A DNA stretch of 22,149 bases from positions 8,794 to 30,942 of the forward strand of contig DKOA01000012.1 in assembly GCA_002469895.1 (NCBI GenBank). The letters run 5' to 3'. Shown piece by piece: positions 18,196-22,149 of the stretch. Within the stretch, counting starts at the first letter, position 1; each line of letters starts with the position of its first letter. The position numbers were made by a program, and so were the translations under genes. The DNA comes from Opitutia bacterium UBA7374 (lineage in GTDB: Bacteria; Verrucomicrobiota; Verrucomicrobiia; Opitutales; Coraliomargaritaceae). The notes under the pieces are model-generated. The model worked only from the letters and a program-made list of their open reading frames with translations, had not been told where the DNA came from and ran no database searches.

Positions 18196-20370
18196 TTGAG
18201 TAGTTCCCAAAAAGCATCCGCCCGTTTCCCCTTCTTCAATCGCGAGCTTTCTTGGCTCGCCTTCAATCGTCGGGTATTGGAGCAGGCACAAAGCGATGAC
18301 TATCCGCTTCTCGAGCGGATGAAGTTTCTCGCCTTCGTCAGTTCCAACCTCGATGAATTCTTTGAAATTCGCTTTTCCGGACTCGTCCAGCAGGTTAAGT
18401 CGGGAGTTATTGAGCGCGGTCCCGACGGGATTGGCCCAAAGGAACAGATCCGACGCATTCAGAGTATCGCCAGACGGCTGGTCTCCGACCAGTACTCCTG
18501 TTGGAAGGGAAATATTATTCCCCAGCTGGAAAAATCTAAAATTAAGTTTTGCCGCTGTGACGAATTAACCCGAAATGAAAAAAAATGGCTTGCCGGCTAT
18601 TTTGAGGAACAGATTTTTCCGGTCCTTACGCCTCTGGCAATTGATCCGGCTCACCCCTTCCCCAAACTAACCAATAAGGCGCTCTACATTCTCGCCTCGA
18701 TTGCCGAACCAAACAAACGCAAGAGCCCTCACAGGATGGCGATTATTCCGGTGCCGCGTATCCTTCCACGAATCGTCAAAATTGCTGTGCCCCGTCGCGG
18801 TAATCCCGAGGTCTGTATCTTCCTCAGTGATATCATCCAGCGCTATGTTAAAAGTCTCTTTCCCGGATACAGTGTTCGTTCTGCAGTGCCTTTTCGTATT
18901 ACCCGCAACAGCGATCTCTACATCGACGAAGAAGAAGTTGAAAACCTCTTGAGTGAAATTGAAGAAGAATTGCTCAACCGGGAAAAGGGAGCCGCCGTTC
19001 GACTGGAAATTGCTCAGGGAGCAGACCCTCTACTTCGACAGGAATTACTCGATGCGATTGAGTTATCCCCGGAAAATGTAACGACCATCGATGGCCCGAT
19101 CAATTTAGCTCGCTTGATGAGTGCTTATGACCTGATCGAACGACCCGACCTCAAATTCCCCAGTCATACTCCGGACATTCACCCGGAGCTTGAAAACCCG
19201 GAGCAAATCTTCCGCAGGATTTCCGAACGCGATTACCTCCTGTTTCAGCCTTACGATAGTTTTCAGCCTTTCATCGATTTTATTCAACAGGCTGCCGTCG
19301 ACCCAAAAGTATTTGCTATCAAGCAAACCCTGTACCGCACTTCCGGAGACTCGCCGGTTGTTAAGGCGCTTATGGATGCCTCAGACAACGGTAAGCAGGT
19401 TACCGTGCTGGTCGAGATCAAGGCCCGATTCGATGAAGCCAACAATATCCAATGGGCCCGCCAACTCGAAGATGTCGGTGTTCACGTTGTTTATGGCCTC
19501 GTCGGACTCAAGACCCACTGTAAGACCTGCATGATCGTTCGCCGCGAAAACGACGGACTCAAACGCTATGTCCATCTCGGCACAGGCAACTACAACCCCA
19601 AAACCGCTCGACTCTACACCGACCTCAGCCTCTTCACCGCCCGTCCTGAAATAACTGAAGAAGTCGCCCAGCTGTTTAATACATTGACCGGATTTTCCAA
19701 TAGCCCGGATTTTCGCCATCTACTAGTCGCTCCTTTCAATCTGCACAGTTCGATCCAGAAATACATCCGTGCTGAAATCCGACAGGCACATGCGGGAAAC
19801 CCCGCTAAAATTATCGTTCAAGCCAATAGCCTCGTCGACCGCCAAAGCATCGAACTGCTCTACAAAGCTTCCCAAGCAGGCGTCAAAATCGAGCTGATCA
19901 TACGCGGTATCTGTATGCTCGTGCCCGGCGTCAAAGGCATCAGCGAAAACATCCGTGTGCGCAGTATCCTCGGACGCTATCTCGAGCACAGTCGTATCTT
20001 TTACTTTGAAAACAGCGGCGGCACGCAGCCCCATGTTCTCGCAGGAAGCGCCGACTGGATGCCCCGAAACTTCTTTCGCCGCATCGAGTGCGTTTTCCCG
20101 ATTGAAGACCCCGAGCACCGTCAGCGTATCATCGAGATACTGGAAACCTACCTGAAAGACACGCAGCAGGCCCGCTTCCTTCGCGCCTCCGGAGCGTACC
20201 ATAAATCTTCCTCTTCAAATCGATCGACCAAAAAGCGCAAAACTCTTTCTGCTCAAGAGACCTTCCTTCAAAAGGTGACCAGCCGGCAGACCGCGAAGAA
20301 AAAGAATCCTTCTAAAGAGATCCGCTTACAAGTCCACTCCCCTGCATCCCCTCACGATGAATCCAGCTAG
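18196..20370 (+). CDS. ppk1: Polyphosphate kinase 1 (TTG start)
   Basis: Membrane-associated enzyme polymerising the ATP gamma-phosphate into inorganic polyphosphate. The 724-residue protein shows the PPK N-domain opening FFNRELSWLAFNRRVLEQA, SSNLDEFFEIR, the PDFKFPS-like stretch RPDLKFPSHTP, and YRTSGDSPVVKAL. Its phospholipase D-like catalytic half has the phosphorylated His at residue 460 in YVHLGTGNYNP and the second conserved His at 598 in RYLEHSRIF, then GSADWMPRNFFRRIE. No ATG precedes the conserved N-terminus, so TTG at 18196 is the best start. AAGGAG (18177-18182) overlaps the htpG stop and lies 13 nt upstream, a rather long spacing. About 55 C-terminal residues form a Ser/Lys-rich, probably disordered tail. 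The 17-bp gap from htpG suggests cotranscription. Confidence 0.95.
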   Translation: MSSSQKASARFPFFNRELSWLAFNRRVLEQAQSDDYPLLERMKFLAFVSSNLDEFFEIRFSGLVQQVKSGVIERGPDGIGPKEQIRRIQSIARRLVSDQYSCWKGNIIPQLEKSKIKFCRCDELTRNEKKWLAGYFEEQIFPVLTPLAIDPAHPFPKLTNKALYILASIAEPNKRKSPHRMAIIPVPRILPRIVKIAVPRRGNPEVCIFLSDIIQRYVKSLFPGYSVRSAVPFRITRNSDLYIDEEEVENLLSEIEEELLNREKGAAVRLEIAQGADPLLRQELLDAIELSPENVTTIDGPINLARLMSAYDLIERPDLKFPSHTPDIHPELENPEQIFRRISERDYLLFQPYDSFQPFIDFIQQAAVDPKVFAIKQTLYRTSGDSPVVKALMDASDNGKQVTVLVEIKARFDEANNIQWARQLEDVGVHVVYGLVGLKTHCKTCMIVRRENDGLKRYVHLGTGNYNPKTARLYTDLSLFTARPEITEEVAQLFNTLTGFSNSPDFRHLLVAPFNLHSSIQKYIRAEIRQAHAGNPAKIIVQANSLVDRQSIELLYKASQAGVKIELIIRGICMLVPGVKGISENIRVRSILGRYLEHSRIFYFENSGGTQPHVLAGSADWMPRNFFRRIECVFPIEDPEHRQRIIEILETYLKDTQQARFLRASGAYHKSSSSNRSTKKRKTLSAQETFLQKVTSRQTAKKKNPSKEIRLQVHSPASPHDESS

Positions 20371-21859
20371 ACAACGCTGCCTGACCCGCCGAAAAGTAAA
20401 TTTATACTCTTTACTAACCTCCGTTGCCCTCTGCCTCTCGCTGAACCTTGCTCTTCAAGCTAGTCCGCAGTCTGCACCCCCCAATATAATACTCATTTTT
20501 GCAGATGATCTGGGGTATGGTGACCTCGGATGTTTTGGTCATCCGACAATCCAAACACCCAACTTGGATCAAATGGCTACGGAGGGTCAAAAATGGACTC
20601 AATTCTATTCCGCTTCCAATGTGTGTTCTCCCAGTCGGGCCGCTCTGCTCACGGGTCTTTATCCAAAGCGGATCGGCATCAACCAAGGCGTCTTTTTTGA
20701 ATGGTCGGCAGAGGGACTCCCTCCGGAAAGCCAAACGATAGCCGAAACACTCCAAACGAACGGCTATAACACATTTTGCGTCGGCAAATGGCATCTCGGC
20801 CATTGCGATGGCTATCTCCCACAGGATCATGGATTTGATCACTATTATGGAATCCCCTACTCCAACGATATGCGGCTTGATCCGGATATGCGAATCGCAG
20901 AATCCGTAAAACTCCGGGAAGGCGTTACATTGGGGCAGATGCAATCCAGAGGAAACAAAGTAACCAATTGGGTTCCGCTGATGGAAAACAAGCAGGTTAT
21001 CGAATATCCCTGTGATCAGACAACACTGACCAAAAGGCTAACCGAAAAAAGCCTGCAAATCATCGAATCCCATAAAGAGCAGCCCTTTTTCCTCTTCCTC
21101 TCACATCCAATGCCGCATGTGCCACTCTTCACATCCAAAGACTTTGCCGGCAAAAGCAAACGCGGACCTTACGGAGATGTCATCGAAGAACTGGATGCCT
21201 CTGTAGGCGAAGTCCTCAAGGCGCTGAAAGAGCATTCAATCGATCAAAACACTCTGGTTATCTTTACCTCCGATAATGGCCCTTGGCTAAAGTATAAAGA
21301 AGAAGGTGGCTCCACCGGAATCCTTAAGGGTTCCAAAGGTACCACTTGGGAAGGCGGCCACCGCGCACCGACAATCTTTTGGTGGCCCTCGAAAATTCAA
21401 CCCGGAACCATCTCCGAAATCGGAACAACTCTGGATTTCTTTAAAACCTTTTCCGCTATCTCCGGGACTTCATCCAGTGCCAGCAGAGCGATCGACTCGA
21501 AAGACCTATCACCAGTCCTTTTACGGCAGGAAAAAAGTCCCCGTAACACCTTTTTCTACTACAGTTCTATCAAACAACCCAAAGATGCGGTGCACGCTGT
21601 TCGATACGAAAACTGGAAAGCACACTTTATCACAAGTGATCCCGAGAAGTTTATTGGACCGACCGTGACACAAAAGCAGCCCCTACTTTTCAATCTGGAT
21701 TATGATCCGGAAGAAAACCATGATGTGGCAGAGGATCATCCGGAAATCATTGCCTTGATTGAGCAAATGAAACGAGCGCACGAAAAGTCGATCCAGCCGC
21801 ACAGAAATATGCTTTCGAAAAGACTGCTTAATCAGGAAGTCCCTGACTGGGTGAAATAA
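20357..21859 (+). CDS. Secreted S1-family sulfatase (arylsulfatase-like)
   Basis: Type I (formylglycine-dependent) sulfatase predicted to hydrolyse sulfate esters, possibly from algal polysaccharide in a marine setting; the substrate cannot be read from sequence. The 500-residue protein starts with a basic region and hydrophobic signal peptide (residues about 16-36, cleavage near LQASP). Metal ligands D50/D51 lie in NIILIFADDLGYGD. The maturation motif is C90-SPSR followed by AALLTGLYPKR, so Cys is converted to formylglycine. K144 and H146 are in VGKWHLG. SHPMPHVPL, FTSDNGPW and GSKGTTWEGGHRAP supply the remaining active-site residues. The ATG at 20357 lies inside ppk1, giving a 14-nt overlap in another frame. 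No sulfatase-maturing enzyme is in the window. No intrinsic terminator follows; the gene is succeeded by a tandem repeat. Confidence 0.94.
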   Translation: MNPARQRCLTRRKVNLYSLLTSVALCLSLNLALQASPQSAPPNIILIFADDLGYGDLGCFGHPTIQTPNLDQMATEGQKWTQFYSASNVCSPSRAALLTGLYPKRIGINQGVFFEWSAEGLPPESQTIAETLQTNGYNTFCVGKWHLGHCDGYLPQDHGFDHYYGIPYSNDMRLDPDMRIAESVKLREGVTLGQMQSRGNKVTNWVPLMENKQVIEYPCDQTTLTKRLTEKSLQIIESHKEQPFFLFLSHPMPHVPLFTSKDFAGKSKRGPYGDVIEELDASVGEVLKALKEHSIDQNTLVIFTSDNGPWLKYKEEGGSTGILKGSKGTTWEGGHRAPTIFWWPSKIQPGTISEIGTTLDFFKTFSAISGTSSSASRAIDSKDLSPVLLRQEKSPRNTFFYYSSIKQPKDAVHAVRYENWKAHFITSDPEKFIGPTVTQKQPLLFNLDYDPEENHDVAEDHPEIIALIEQMKRAHEKSIQPHRNMLSKRLLNQEVPDWVK

Positions 21860-21868
21860 AACCAGCTG

Positions 21869-22010
21869 GAGCAAACTCTTGAAGGCAAACCGTAGGGCAA
21901 GCAATCAACGATTCGACGCCGCGAAGCGGTGGGTTGCCAAGCAACCGGGATGGACACGGAAAACACAGACCGAAGGGCGCGTTTTCCAGTGGTGGCCAGA
22001 CCCAGACTAA
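21869..22010. repeat. Tandem hairpin-rich intergenic repeat, unit 1
   Basis: First unit of a direct repeat of about 143 nt, beginning 10 bp after the sulfatase stop. The first about 26 nt are divergent from unit 2; the core from 21895 to 22005 matches 22038-22149 with two substitutions and one inserted T. Inside the core are three inverted repeats: CCGC-GAA-GCGG (21919-21929), GGTTGC-CAA-GCAACC (21932-21946) and GGAAAAC/GTTTTCC with a 16-nt loop (21958-21987). The text ATGGACACGGAAAACACAG resembles dispersed intergenic repeats I recall from Verrucomicrobia and Planctomycetes genomes; this is memory, not a search result. No credible coding frame is present. Confidence 0.9.
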
Positions 22011-22149
22011 GAGCCCAGCTCTTGAGCGCAGACCGGAGGGCAAGCAATCAACGATTCGACGCCGCGAAGCGGTGGGTTGCCAAGCAACCGGAATGGACAC
22101 GGAAAACACAGACCGAAGGGCACGTTTTTCCAGTGGTGGCCAGACCCAG
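22011..22149. repeat. Tandem hairpin-rich intergenic repeat, unit 2 (continues past right edge)
   Basis: Second unit, joined directly to the first. It carries the same three inverted repeats; the GGAAAAC/GTTTTTCC pair now has one extra T. A further perfect hairpin AAGAGC-CCA-GCTCTT (22009-22023) spans the junction between units; unit 1 has only the degenerate GAG-CAAA-CTC at the same place. The window ends exactly at the point where unit 1 ends, so more copies may follow. Confidence 0.88.

Noticed and set aside
21828..22109. Minus-strand open frames within the terminal repeat
   Set aside because: They are translations of the tandem repeat itself: the predicted peptides repeat with the DNA period and match no known protein type. 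The hairpins explain the sequence better.

Overview
The window reads as a chromosomal segment of a free-living Gram-negative bacterium. It is most likely a Verrucomicrobiota member of the Opitutae/Puniceicoccales (Coraliomargarita-like) type. That placement is inferred from the MoxR-DUF58-Bat operon with a fused BatB/BatC, the PPi-type pyruvate phosphate dikinase with a Lys/Ala-rich N-terminal tail, the S1 sulfatase and the near absence of Shine-Dalgarno sequences. No 16S rRNA or other decisive marker is present. I see no tRNA, rRNA, CRISPR array, transposase or phage gene.

Left part (1-5676). A tatC gene, cut by the left edge, runs leftward. It is divergent from ppdK (pyruvate phosphate dikinase), which ends in a strong intrinsic terminator (3719-3751). 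A two-gene unit follows: a divergent TsaB-like protein and alanine racemase, with stop and start overlapping as ATGA.

Middle left (5681-8041, minus strand). An NtrC-type sigma-54 response regulator is followed 60 bp downstream by a secreted PstS-like substrate-binding protein. No histidine kinase and no transporter subunits are nearby. The pair converges on alr and diverges from the next operon.

Middle (8112-16229, plus strand). This is a compact seven-gene MoxR/Bat ('aerotolerance'-type) operon: MoxR AAA+ ATPase, DUF58 protein, small membrane-anchored DUF4381-like protein, BatA (vWA), BatB fused to a BatC-like TPR/acidic domain, BatD and BatE (TPR plus SH3-like). Three junctions are ATGA overlaps, so translation is coupled. 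By family knowledge, MoxR ATPases act with vWA-domain membrane proteins as chaperone-like assemblies at the cell envelope.

Right part (16304-22149). htpG (Hsp90), ppk1 (polyphosphate kinase, apparently started by TTG) and a secreted S1-type sulfatase follow. The sulfatase overlaps the 3' end of ppk1 by 14 nt. The window ends in a tandem, hairpin-rich non-coding repeat with a period of about 143 nt.

Most of the window is ordinary conserved chromosome. The parts most worth a second look are the tandem repeat at the right edge, the orphan sigma-54 regulator with its lone PstS-like protein, the divergent TsaB, and the BatB-BatC fusion with its extreme acidic segment. I did not find convincing evidence of a wholly new system.
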